From Nocardioides sp. Soil805 (GTDB taxonomy: Bacteria > Actinomycetota > Actinomycetes > Propionibacteriales > Nocardioidaceae), in assembly GCF_001429625.1 (NCBI RefSeq), contig NZ_LMSU01000001.1, forward strand, positions 1,168,310 through 1,232,309: a stretch of DNA of 64,000 nucleotides, read 5' to 3'. Position numbers and translations under genes: made by a program. Under the pieces are notes generated by a model. That model saw nothing but the letters and a program-made list of their open reading frames with translations, searched no databases and was not told the DNA's origin. Shown here piece by piece: positions 8,252 to 16,048 of the stretch. The stretch's first letter is position 1. The number at the start of each line of letters is the position of its first letter.

Positions 8252-9340
8252 ATGCGAGTGCCGAGCTGGACGACGTACACCCCGATCCTGGCGGCGGTCA
8301 TGCTGGTGCTCACCTGGGGGCGCTACCCACCGGCGGTCGTCCTGGTCCTCGTGGCCGTCCTCCTCATGGGCGCGGTCGTCAGCGCCGTGCACCACGCGGA
8401 GGTGGTGGCCCACAAGGTCGGGGAGCCGTTCGGGTCCCTGCTGCTCGCGGTCGCCGTGACCATCATCGAGGTGGGCCTCATCGTCACCTTGATGGTGACC
8501 AGCAAGGGCGATACCTCGGGGCTCGCGCGCGACACCGTCTTCGCCGCGGTGATGATCACCGTCAACGGCATCATGGGCCTGTCGCTGCTGGTGAGCGCGA
8601 GGAGGCACCGGCTGGCCGTCTTCAACCCGGAGGGCACCGCCTCGGCGCTGACCACCGTGGTCATCCTGGCCACCATCTGCCTGGTGCTGCCGGCGTTCAC
8701 CACCTCCGAGAGCGGGCCGGAGTACTCCGGCACCCAGCTGGCGTTCGTGGCGGTCGCCTCCCTCGTGCTCTACGGCATGTTCGTGGTGACCCAGACCGGG
8801 CAGTACCGCGACTTCTTCCTGCCGGTCGGTCGCGACGGCGTCACCCTCGACCAGGACGGCGACGGGCACGCCGACCCGCCGACCCGGCGCGCCACCCTCA
8901 CCAGCCTGGGCCTGCTCGTCGTGTCGCTCGTCTCGGTGGTCGGCCTGGCCAAGGTCGAGTCGCCGTCGATCGAGAAGGCCGTCGACGCGGTGGGCTTCCC
9001 CAACGCCGTGGTGGGCGTGGTCATCGCGCTGCTGGTGCTGGCGCCGGAGTCCATCGCCGCCGTGCGCGCCGCCGCCCGCGAGCGGGTCCAGGTCAGCCTC
9101 AACCTGGCGCTCGGCTCCGCGATGGCGTCGATCGGCCTCACCATCCCGGCCATCGCGATCGCGTCCATCTGGCTGGACGGCCCGCTGGCGCTCGGCCTCG
9201 ACAGCGTGCAGATCGTGCTGCTCTTCATGACGGTGATCGTCAGCGTCCTCACGGTCCTGCCGGGTCGCTCGAAGCCGCTGCAGGGTGGGGTCCACCTGGT
9301 CGTGCTGGCGGCGTTCGTGTTCCTGACGATCGCCCCTTGA
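8252..9340 (+). CDS. chaA: ChaA-type Ca2+/H+ (cation/proton) antiporter
   Basis: A 362-residue polytopic membrane protein of the CaCA superfamily that exports Ca2+ (and possibly Na+ or K+) in exchange for protons. The first alpha-repeat is seen as GEPFGSLLLAVAVTIIEVGL near residues 55-75. The second is a region with LAPESIAAVRAA and GSAMASIGLTIPAIA in the C-terminal half. About ten to eleven hydrophobic spans are visible, with a charged cytoplasmic loop (DGVTLDQDGDGHADPPTRRA) between the halves, as is usual for the family. Length matches E. coli ChaA (366). It is expressed from its own leaderless promoter. Confidence 0.88.
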   Translation: MRVPSWTTYTPILAAVMLVLTWGRYPPAVVLVLVAVLLMGAVVSAVHHAEVVAHKVGEPFGSLLLAVAVTIIEVGLIVTLMVTSKGDTSGLARDTVFAAVMITVNGIMGLSLLVSARRHRLAVFNPEGTASALTTVVILATICLVLPAFTTSESGPEYSGTQLAFVAVASLVLYGMFVVTQTGQYRDFFLPVGRDGVTLDQDGDGHADPPTRRATLTSLGLLVVSLVSVVGLAKVESPSIEKAVDAVGFPNAVVGVVIALLVLAPESIAAVRAAARERVQVSLNLALGSAMASIGLTIPAIAIASIWLDGPLALGLDSVQIVLLFMTVIVSVLTVLPGRSKPLQGGVHLVVLAAFVFLTIAP

Positions 9341-9348
9341 CCGCGGCC

Positions 9349-9398
9349 GGGGAACCAGGTCGGCGTACGCCGGGCGCGCGCGGCCGGTCTCGTTCCCC
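9349..9398. terminator. Possible bidirectional terminator between convergent genes
   Basis: GGGGAAC (9349-9355) can pair with GTTCCCC (9392-9398). The loop itself contains the perfect palindrome CGGCGTACGCCG at 9361-9372. It lies in the 70-bp gap between the convergent chaA and isomerase genes. There is no T-tract, so this is tentative. Confidence 0.35.
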
Positions 9399-9410
9399 AG
9401 CAGCGGCGGG

Positions 9411-10409
9411 CTACTGCGAGAACGCGGCGTCGAACGACGCGCTGGGCGGCTCGAAGTCGAAGCCGCGGAGGAACTCCAGCGCCTCGGGGGCGCCGCGGAG
9501 GCGGTCCATCCCGGCGTCCTCCCACTCCACCGAGATCGGTCCGTCGTAGCCGATCGCCCGCAGCGCGCGGAAGCAGTCCTCCCAGGGCACGTCGCCGCGC
9601 CCGGCGGAGACGAAGTCCCAGCCGCGGTGCTGGTCGCCCCACGGCAGGTGCGACGAGAGCACGCCGTTGCGCCCGCCGCCGAGCCGCATCCGGGTGTCCT
9701 TGCAGTCCACGTGGTAGATCCGGTCGGCGAAGTCGGTGATGAAGGCGACCGGGTCGAGGTCCTGCCACATCATGTGGCTGGGGTCCCAGTTGAGCCCGAA
9801 GGCCTCCCGGTGGCCGATGGCCTCGAGTGTGCGCACCGTGGACCAGTAGTCGTAGGCGATCTCGGAGGGGTGCACCTCGTGGGCGAACCGCACGCCGCAC
9901 TCGTCGAAGACGTCGAGGATCGGGTTCCAGCGGTCGGCGAAGTCCTGGTAGCCGGCCTCGATCCGGGAGCCGGGCACGGGCGGGAACATCGCGACGTACT
10001 GCCAGATGGCGGAGCCGGTGAAGCCGACGACCGTCTTCACGCCGAGCCGCTGCGCCAGCCGGGCGGTGTGCTGCATCTCCTCGGCCGCCCGGGCGCGCAC
10101 GCCCTCGGGCGAGCCGTCGCCCCACACCCGCGGTCCGACGATCGCCTCGTGCCGGAAGTCGATCGGGTCGTCGCAGACGGCCTGGCCGGTGAGGTGGTTG
10201 GAGATGGCCCACAGCCCCAGACCGTGCCGCTCGAGGATCTCGAGCCGGCCGGCGACGTAGTCCTCGTCGTCCCAGCGCCACGCGTCGAGGTGCTCGCCGG
10301 AGACGGCGACCTCGAGCCCGTCGTAGCCCCAGCCTGCCGCCAGCGCGGCGACCTCCTCGAGCGTCAGGTCGGCCCACTGGCCGGTGAAGAGGGTGTACGG
10401 ACGGGTCAT
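9411..10409 (-). CDS. Sugar phosphate isomerase/epimerase-type TIM-barrel protein
   Basis: A 332-residue member of the AP-endonuclease-2/xylose-isomerase-like TIM barrel family. Candidate metal ligands are in FAHEVHPSE, NWDPSHMMW, YHVDCKDT and ISVEWEDAG, the usual Glu/Asp/His/Glu set. Members act on free or phosphorylated sugars, keto-sugars or inositols. It is the last gene of the minus-strand sugar operon, and its ATG overlaps the stop of the upstream oxidoreductase by 4 bp (10406-10409). Pairing of this TIM barrel with a Gfo/Idh/MocA oxidoreductase is a recurring arrangement in inositol, keto-sugar and glycoside-oxidation pathways. The exact reaction cannot be assigned from sequence. Confidence 0.83.
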   Translation of the reverse strand: MTRPYTLFTGQWADLTLEEVAALAAGWGYDGLEVAVSGEHLDAWRWDDEDYVAGRLEILERHGLGLWAISNHLTGQAVCDDPIDFRHEAIVGPRVWGDGSPEGVRARAAEEMQHTARLAQRLGVKTVVGFTGSAIWQYVAMFPPVPGSRIEAGYQDFADRWNPILDVFDECGVRFAHEVHPSEIAYDYWSTVRTLEAIGHREAFGLNWDPSHMMWQDLDPVAFITDFADRIYHVDCKDTRMRLGGGRNGVLSSHLPWGDQHRGWDFVSAGRGDVPWEDCFRALRAIGYDGPISVEWEDAGMDRLRGAPEALEFLRGFDFEPPSASFDAAFSQ

Positions 10410-11638
10410 GGGCGCGGCTCCAGGCTGACGGCCGGTGCCGCGGCAGGCACCGGGACGGGAGGCGTCGAGGCCTTGGGGCCCGCCTCGACGGTGACGCAGG
10501 TGCCCGACTGTGCCGCACTGGCCTCGATGGCCGCCAGCACCCGCTGGACGGCCGCGCCGTCGGCGAAGGACGGCGACGGCGCCCGCCCCTCACCGATGCA
10601 GGAGAGCAGGTCGGCGGCCTGGTTGACGAAGGTGTCGTCCCACCCGAGCACGTGTCCCGGCGGCCACCAGGCGTCGAGGTAGGGATGGTCGGACTCGGTG
10701 ACCAGGATGCGGGTGCCACCGGCGCCGGTGTCGACCACCAGCTCGTTGAGGGCCTCGAGCTGGAAGCTCAGCGAGCCCTGCGAGCCGAAGACCTCGAGGG
10801 CCAGGCCGTTCTTGCGCCCGTGTGCCATCCGGCTCACCTCGAGGCTCGCCACCGCCCCGCGCGAGGTGCCGAGCGTGGCCCAGGCCGCGTCGTCGACGGT
10901 GACGTCCTCGGGGCCCGAGGCGCCGGGACGGGTCGGGACGAACGTGCGCAGGTGTCCGCTCGCCCAGGTGATCGTGTCGTCGAGGAGGAACTGCAGCTGG
11001 TCGACCACGTGCGAGCCCAGGTCGCCGAGGGCGCCGGAGCCGGCCTCCTCCTTGCGCAGCCGCCAGGCCATCGGGGCGCTCGCGTCGACGAGCCAGTCCT
11101 GGAGGTACGCCGCGCGCACCTCGCGGACCTCGCCGAGTCGGCCGGCCGCGATGAGCTCGCGGGCCAGGGCCAGCGCCGGCACCCGGCGGTAGTTGAAGCC
11201 CACCATCGACTGCACGCCCCGGGCCGAGGCGGCACGGGCGGCGGCGACGAGCGCCTCGGCCTCGGCGACCGTGTTGGCCAGCGGCTTCTCGAGCAGGACG
11301 TGCTTGCCGGCGGCCAGCGCGGCCTCGGCGATCTCGGCGTGCAGGTGGCCCGGGGTGCAGATGTCGACGACCTGGACGTCGTCGCGCTCGAGGACCGCGC
11401 GCCAGTCGGTGGCGGACTCCTGCCACCCGTAGCGGTCCGCGGCCTCGCGGACCCCGTCCGGGTCGCGGCCGACGAGCACGCGCTGCACGGCACGGGGCAC
11501 GTCGGGGTAGAACGCCGCGACGTTGCGCCAGGCGTTGGAGTGGGCCTTGCCCATGAAGGAGTAGCCGATGACGGCGACCCCCACGGTCGGGCGGGCGGGA
11601 CCGTCAGCGTGCACGGGATCCGTCGCGGACTCGGTCAT
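10406..11638 (-). CDS. Gfo/Idh/MocA family NAD(P)-dependent oxidoreductase
   Basis: A 410-residue sugar or cyclitol dehydrogenase. The N-terminal Rossmann segment (GVAVIGYSFMGKAHSNAW, about residues 18-35) is followed by EKPLANTVAEAEAL, which carries the family's EKP motif with its catalytic-site lysine. The C-terminal alpha/beta substrate domain includes LGDLGSHVVDQLQFL, the usual GxxxDxxxH-like signature. The frame extends further upstream but ATG 11638 gives the correct N-terminus. It overlaps both neighbours by 4 bp, so the three enzyme genes should be translationally coupled. It likely oxidises a hydroxyl of the sugar brought in by the ABC transporter upstream in the operon. Confidence 0.87.
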   Translation of the reverse strand: MTESATDPVHADGPARPTVGVAVIGYSFMGKAHSNAWRNVAAFYPDVPRAVQRVLVGRDPDGVREAADRYGWQESATDWRAVLERDDVQVVDICTPGHLHAEIAEAALAAGKHVLLEKPLANTVAEAEALVAAARAASARGVQSMVGFNYRRVPALALARELIAAGRLGEVREVRAAYLQDWLVDASAPMAWRLRKEEAGSGALGDLGSHVVDQLQFLLDDTITWASGHLRTFVPTRPGASGPEDVTVDDAAWATLGTSRGAVASLEVSRMAHGRKNGLALEVFGSQGSLSFQLEALNELVVDTGAGGTRILVTESDHPYLDAWWPPGHVLGWDDTFVNQAADLLSCIGEGRAPSPSFADGAAVQRVLAAIEASAAQSGTCVTVEAGPKASTPPVPVPAAAPAVSLEPRP

Positions 11639-12513
11639 GGGGCTCCTCCGGGGTGTGCGGCCGTCGCGACGAGTGACTGGAGGAACTCGAGTCCGTCGCG
11701 GGCCAGGTCGTCCTGGGTGGCCGCCAGCGGGCGCCAGATCGACGCGGCCGTCGCGATCGAGGCGTTGTCGGCGGTGAAGCTCTCGATGTTGAGCGGGCCG
11801 GCGTAGCCCACGTCGTCCAGCGCGGCCACCAGGGCCGGCCAGTCGGTCTGGTCGCCGCCCGGGGCGCCGCGGTCGCTGCCGCAGACCTGCAGGTGGGCCA
11901 GGTGCGCACCGGCGGCGCGGAGCGCGTCGGCGCTGGAGCGCTCCTCGATGTTGAGGTGGTAGGTGTCCAGGGCCAGCCCCAGGGCGGGGCCCAGGAGCGT
12001 CCCGAGTCCGGTCAGCGCCTGGTCGACGGTGTTGACCAGCGACGTCTCGTAGCGGTTGAGCGGCTCGATGCCGATCACGATCCCGCGCTCGCCAGCGTGA
12101 TCGACGACCGGCGCGAGACCGGCACGCCACTCGGCGTACGCCTGCGCACGTTCGTCGGCGTCGAGGCGCCAGACCCGTCCGGTGCTGGCGTAGAAGGGGC
12201 CACAGACGGCGGGGGCGCCGATGCCGGCGGCCAGGTCGACGCAGGCCCGGAGGTAGTCCTGGGTGGCGGCGACGGTCGCCGGGTCCGTGCCGACGAGGTC
12301 GCGACCGGGGGCCATCGCCCCCACGACGTACGGCGCGAGGCCGGTCCGCTCGAGGGCGGCCCCCACGGCGTCGACCGAGAGGTCGCCCACGCTCTCCAGC
12401 GGGAGCTCGACGGCGTCGAAGCCGAGGTCGGCGACGTGGTCGAGCAGCGGGTCGAGCGTGGCATCGGTCAGGGGTGAGGCCCAGACCCAGGTGTTGATGC
12501 CGATGGGGCGCAC
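11635..12513 (-). CDS. D-tagatose/D-psicose 3-epimerase-like sugar epimerase
   Basis: A 292-residue TIM-barrel protein closest in appearance to ketose 3-epimerases: GINTWVWASPL at the N-terminus, GIEPLNRYET, LDTYHLNIEE, LQVCGSDRGAPG and NIESF carry the expected Glu/Asp/His/Glu metal site. These enzymes interconvert free ketohexoses at C3. The GTG at 12513 is chosen because GGGAGGA lies seven bases upstream and the family N-terminus begins there; the frame itself stays open to 12675. The gene ends in a 4-bp overlap with the oxidoreductase. It follows the solute-binding-protein gene after a 115-bp gap that holds a strong hairpin. Confidence 0.82.
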   Translation of the reverse strand: MRPIGINTWVWASPLTDATLDPLLDHVADLGFDAVELPLESVGDLSVDAVGAALERTGLAPYVVGAMAPGRDLVGTDPATVAATQDYLRACVDLAAGIGAPAVCGPFYASTGRVWRLDADERAQAYAEWRAGLAPVVDHAGERGIVIGIEPLNRYETSLVNTVDQALTGLGTLLGPALGLALDTYHLNIEERSSADALRAAGAHLAHLQVCGSDRGAPGGDQTDWPALVAALDDVGYAGPLNIESFTADNASIATAASIWRPLAATQDDLARDGLEFLQSLVATAAHPGGAP

Positions 12514-12545
12514 GAGGACGTCCTCCCAGGGAGCGGGTGGGTGGT

Positions 12546-12595
12546 GCCGGCCGGCCACGACGTGCCCGACGTTCGCGGGTTCGTGGCCGGCCGGC
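12546..12595 (-). terminator. Strong intergenic stem-loop inside the sugar operon
   Basis: A perfect 15-bp inverted repeat (arms 12546-12560 and 12581-12595, rich in GGCCGG) with a 20-nt loop sits between the solute-binding-protein gene and the epimerase gene. There is no T-tract. It may partly terminate transcription or stabilise the upstream mRNA, so that the binding protein is made in excess over the enzymes. That role is inferred from position. Confidence 0.6.
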
Positions 12596-12628
12596 CTGCG
12601 GATGGTGCTGGGTCGCGGGACCCGGGGA

Positions 12629-13846
12629 TCAGCGGTCCTGCCAGGCCTCGGGGAAGCCGGGGAGGTCCTCACCACCGAACTTGGCGTAGTGGCCGTCGGG
12701 CATGCCGTCGTTGGCCTCGAGGTACTCGGCGCGCTCGTCCTCGGTGATCGGCGTCTGCGGCAGGACCCACTCCTTCGGGACCTCCTCGCCGGCGAAGATC
12801 TTCTCCAGTGCCAGGAGCGGGGTGCGCCACTGGAAGTTGGAGTAGACGGGGGCCAGGCCGGTGAGGCCGGTGTCCTCCCACTTGCGCAGGTAGCTCATCT
12901 CGTCCTCGCCCGTCATGACGGGGTAGTCGACGCCGGCGTCCTCGAACGCCTCGATGGCCGCGACGGCACCGTCACCGGCGTCCATCCAGACCCCGGCCAC
13001 CTCGCCCTGGTTGAGCGCGTCGGTGATGATCGTCTTGATCTTGGTCGGGTCGGCGCCGGTGAAGAAGTCCTCGGCCTCGATGCCGTTCTCGTCGAAGATC
13101 TTCTTGGCGGCGGCCCAGCGGGTCTCCAGCACGTCGACGCCGGGCAGGATGCGCAGCGCGATGACCTTGTCGCCCTCCTCCAGGTTGTCGGTGAGGAACT
13201 CCGCGGTGTCGATGCCCCACGCGTAGCCACCGATCGGGTGGATGAACGTGGTGGCGCAGTCGGTCTCGACGCCACGGTCGAAGACGACGACCGGCTTGCC
13301 GGTCTCGCAGGCCCGCTCGACGCCCGGCGTCATCGCGGCCGTCGAGTTGGGCGAGATGACGAAGGCGTCGCAGTTGCCCTCGGAGATGAAGTAGTCGATG
13401 TCGGCCAGCTGCGTGTTGTCGTCGTCCTGCGCGTCACGCACCTCCATGTCGGAGATGACGCCCTTGTCCTTGAGGGCCTCGAGCTGCTGGGTCATGGTGA
13501 TGAAGCCGGTCTGGCGCCACGGGTTGCTGACCGAGGCGTTGGCGAAGCAGACCTTCTTGGCCCCGCTGGACTTGAAGTCCGCGGTGTCGGTCATCTCGCC
13601 GTCGATGTACTGCAGCCACGGCTCGGACTCGTCGCCCTCGAAGGTCGCCGAGCGCTGCTCGTCCTGCTCGTCGTAGTCGGCCTGGACGAACCACTCGCTC
13701 TCGTCGCCGGCGGCGGCGTCGTCGGTGGAGTCGCTGGTCGACTCGGTGGCCGTCGAGTCAGCGGGCTCCTCGACGTCGGTGCTGCAGCCAGCCAGCACGG
13801 CCAGCACTGCGGCGGACGCGAGCGTCCCCCTGATGGTCCTGCGCAT
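12629..13846 (-). CDS. Sugar ABC transporter substrate-binding lipoprotein (CUT2-type)
   Basis: A 405-residue binding protein with a lipoprotein signal (SAAVLAVLAGC, modified cysteine at about residue 21) and an acidic Ser/Thr/Asp linker up to about residue 50. The mature part is a Peripla_BP_4 type fold: SSGAKKVCFANASVSNPW, VISPNSTAAMTPG, KPVVVFDRGVET and DAGDGAVAAIEAFEDAG. It should capture a mono- or oligosaccharide or cyclitol outside the membrane and hand it to the two permeases. It starts one base inside the upstream permease stop (TGATG) with AGGAGAT just upstream. Binding proteins of this length are more common for larger or decorated sugars than for ribose. Ligand unknown. Confidence 0.88.
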   Translation of the reverse strand: MRRTIRGTLASAAVLAVLAGCSTDVEEPADSTATESTSDSTDDAAAGDESEWFVQADYDEQDEQRSATFEGDESEPWLQYIDGEMTDTADFKSSGAKKVCFANASVSNPWRQTGFITMTQQLEALKDKGVISDMEVRDAQDDDNTQLADIDYFISEGNCDAFVISPNSTAAMTPGVERACETGKPVVVFDRGVETDCATTFIHPIGGYAWGIDTAEFLTDNLEEGDKVIALRILPGVDVLETRWAAAKKIFDENGIEAEDFFTGADPTKIKTIITDALNQGEVAGVWMDAGDGAVAAIEAFEDAGVDYPVMTGEDEMSYLRKWEDTGLTGLAPVYSNFQWRTPLLALEKIFAGEEVPKEWVLPQTPITEDERAEYLEANDGMPDGHYAKFGGEDLPGFPEAWQDR

Positions 13847-14985
13847 CAGTTATCTCCTGTGGTTGCGCCCGTTGCGGGCTGGTGGGGTGATGGTGGTGCC
13901 GGAGGTGCGTCCCGAGAGGGATCGGTGGGGGCGGTCGTACGCCGCGGGCGTCGGCCGACCTGCCAGGCCCGCGCGGAGACCGCGACGGCGGCGATGATGA
14001 TCAGGCCCTGGACCGTGTCCCTCCAGGTGGAGGTGACCCCGAGGGAGGTCAGCAGGGTGAAGAGGAGCTCGAGGGCGAAGGCGCCCGCCGCGGCGGAGAG
14101 GACCCAGCCCCGGCCGCCGCCGAGCAGCACGCCGCCGAGCACGACGGCGGTGATGGCCGTGAACTCGTAGCCGTCACCCACGGACGGGTGCACCCCGGCG
14201 TACCCGACGAGCAGGATGCCGGAGACGGTGGCGGCCAGCGACGAGAGCACGAACGCGCGGGTCTTGTAGGACCACAGCGGTGCCCCGGAGTAGCGGGTGG
14301 ACTCGGGGTTGTCGCCCGCGGCGATCAGGGTGCGGCCGAAGGGTCGGCGCATCAGCCAGACCGACGCCGCCGCGATGACCACGAGGATGATCAGCGGGTA
14401 GGGGATCACGTCGACGACCGGGACGTCCTCGATGCCGCCGCGACCGATCTGGCGGAACGAGTCGACCGGGTTGCCGCTGGCCGCGCCGCCGGTGATGTAG
14501 CGCACCAGCCCCGAGAGGGCCAGCATCATGCCCAGGGTCACGATGAAGCTGGGCACCTTGAGCAGCGTGGTGACCAGGCCGTTGACGACGCCGATGAGGG
14601 CGCCGACGGCCAGCATCAGCAGCAGTCCCGGGACGATCCTGCCCTCGTCCTGCCCGATGAAGTTGCCCGCGAGCACGACCTGGGTGGCGATCACCGCGCC
14701 CATGGAGAGGTCGAACTCGCCGCTGACGATGACGTAGTACTGCCCCATCGCGGCGATGGCGATCGGCGCGGTCCGCCCGGCGAAGCGGATGAGCGCACCG
14801 GGGTCCGTGAAGTTGGGGTTGGAGACCATGATCGCGACCAGGAGCACGCCGACCAGCACGAAGACGGCGCCGCCGGGGGTCGCGAGCCCGGCCGCGATGC
14901 GCGACCCGAGGCTGCCCTGGTGGGCGGGAAGCTCGGGACGGGCCTTCGTCTCGGTCGTGGTGATCGCGGGCGTGGCGGTGCTCAT
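13846..14985 (-). CDS. Sugar ABC transporter permease (CUT2/RbsC family), second
   Basis: A 379-residue inner-membrane permease of the RbsC/BPD_transp_2 family. The open frame runs up to 15108, but ATG 14985 has a GGGGA-type ribosome-binding site and is the natural start. It begins with a cytoplasmic tail of about 35 residues and then about nine to ten membrane spans. Family marks include IVSGEFDLSMGAVIA and ITAVVLGGVLLGGGRG near the C-terminus, the segment that meets the ATPase. It pairs with the other permease of the operon and is one base overlapped with the binding-protein gene. Confidence 0.87.
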   Translation of the reverse strand: MSTATPAITTTETKARPELPAHQGSLGSRIAAGLATPGGAVFVLVGVLLVAIMVSNPNFTDPGALIRFAGRTAPIAIAAMGQYYVIVSGEFDLSMGAVIATQVVLAGNFIGQDEGRIVPGLLLMLAVGALIGVVNGLVTTLLKVPSFIVTLGMMLALSGLVRYITGGAASGNPVDSFRQIGRGGIEDVPVVDVIPYPLIILVVIAAASVWLMRRPFGRTLIAAGDNPESTRYSGAPLWSYKTRAFVLSSLAATVSGILLVGYAGVHPSVGDGYEFTAITAVVLGGVLLGGGRGWVLSAAAGAFALELLFTLLTSLGVTSTWRDTVQGLIIIAAVAVSARAWQVGRRPRRTTAPTDPSRDAPPAPPSPHQPATGATTGDN

Positions 14986-15034
14986 CGGGGTCCCCGCGGG
15001 AGCGCGAGTGCAGCGAGCGGTTGCGTGGGGTGAT

Positions 15035-16048
15035 TCATCGGGCCTCCTGGAGGGCGGCGTCGAGTCCGGTGGGTCGTTCGAAGCGCGGCGGGCGCGTGTC
15101 CAGCTCACGGCGGGCGTAGACCGCCACGGCGACCACGATGACCACGCCGCGGACGACGTCGCGCAGGAACGGGTTGACCTGCATGACGCCCATGACGTTG
15201 TCGATCACGGCGAAGATGGCGACGCCGGCGAGGGTGCCGGTGATGTTGCCCTTGCCGCCGGACAGCAGGGTGCCGCCGAGGACCACCGCGGCGATCGACA
15301 TGAGGTCGTAGCCGCCCTGCGAGCCGATGGTCGGGTTGCCGACGCTGAGGCGGGCCAGCAGCAGCAGTCCCGCCACCGCGGCCAGGGCCGAGCAGAGGAC
15401 GTGCGCGGCGATGACGGGCACCGAGGTGCGCAGGCCGGACAGGCGGGCGACCTCGGCGTTGCCGCCGACGGCGTACAGGTGCAGGCCGAGCCGGGTGCGC
15501 CGCAGCATGAGGATCGCCAGGCCGGCGCAGCCGAGCATGATCAGGGTGGAGATCGGCACGGGCCCGATGCGGGTCCCGTCGAGGAGCCGGAAGTCCAGCG
15601 GGGCGCGGCCGTGGCTGCCCTTGTAGCTGCTCGCGAGGTAGCCGGAGATGATCAGGCCGGTGCCGAGGGTGGCGATGAAGCCGTGCACCCGCAGGAAGGT
15701 GACGATGAGGCCGTTGGCCAAGCCGACCGCCATGGCCAGGGCCAGGGTGACCACCACCGCCGGCACGATGTTGCCCGGGTCGCCGGCCATGATCCCGGCG
15801 CCCACGACGCTGGACAGGCTCACCACGAAGGGCACCGACAGGTCCAGCGAGCCGCCGAGGATCACCAACGTCTGCCCGATCGCGATGAAGCCCAGGATGC
15901 TGGTGGTGGTGAGGATGTTGTCGATGTTGCCGACGCTGAAGAAGTTGCGGCCGTTGACGGCCGTGAGGATCGCCCCCACGACGACGGCGATCACCAGGAC
16001 GCCGTACACGATGGTCGTGGACGTGACTGTGCTCGGACGGACCTTCAC
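15035..16048 (-). CDS. Sugar ABC transporter permease (CUT2/RbsC family), first
   Basis: A 337-residue permease of the same family as its downstream neighbour. Marks are ILGGSLDLSVPFVVSLSSV, a typical RbsC-like substrate-path segment, and IAAVVLGGTLLSGGKG, the ATPase-contact loop. It uses GTG 16048, which overlaps the stop of the ATP-binding gene by 4 bp. The open frame continues upstream in the same register through the ATPase gene, but that part is only a shadow, not a fused protein. Two different permease genes in one CUT2 operon suggest a heterodimeric channel. Confidence 0.87.
   Translation of the reverse strand: MKVRPSTVTSTTIVYGVLVIAVVVGAILTAVNGRNFFSVGNIDNILTTTSILGFIAIGQTLVILGGSLDLSVPFVVSLSSVVGAGIMAGDPGNIVPAVVVTLALAMAVGLANGLIVTFLRVHGFIATLGTGLIISGYLASSYKGSHGRAPLDFRLLDGTRIGPVPISTLIMLGCAGLAILMLRRTRLGLHLYAVGGNAEVARLSGLRTSVPVIAAHVLCSALAAVAGLLLLARLSVGNPTIGSQGGYDLMSIAAVVLGGTLLSGGKGNITGTLAGVAIFAVIDNVMGVMQVNPFLRDVVRGVVIVVAVAVYARRELDTRPPRFERPTGLDAALQEAR

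Noticed and set aside
6392..9295. 967-residue minus-strand open frame
   Set aside because: It covers several well-supported plus-strand genes (RelA/SpoT, ChaA) and its translation is biased low-complexity, as expected for a GC-rich shadow frame.
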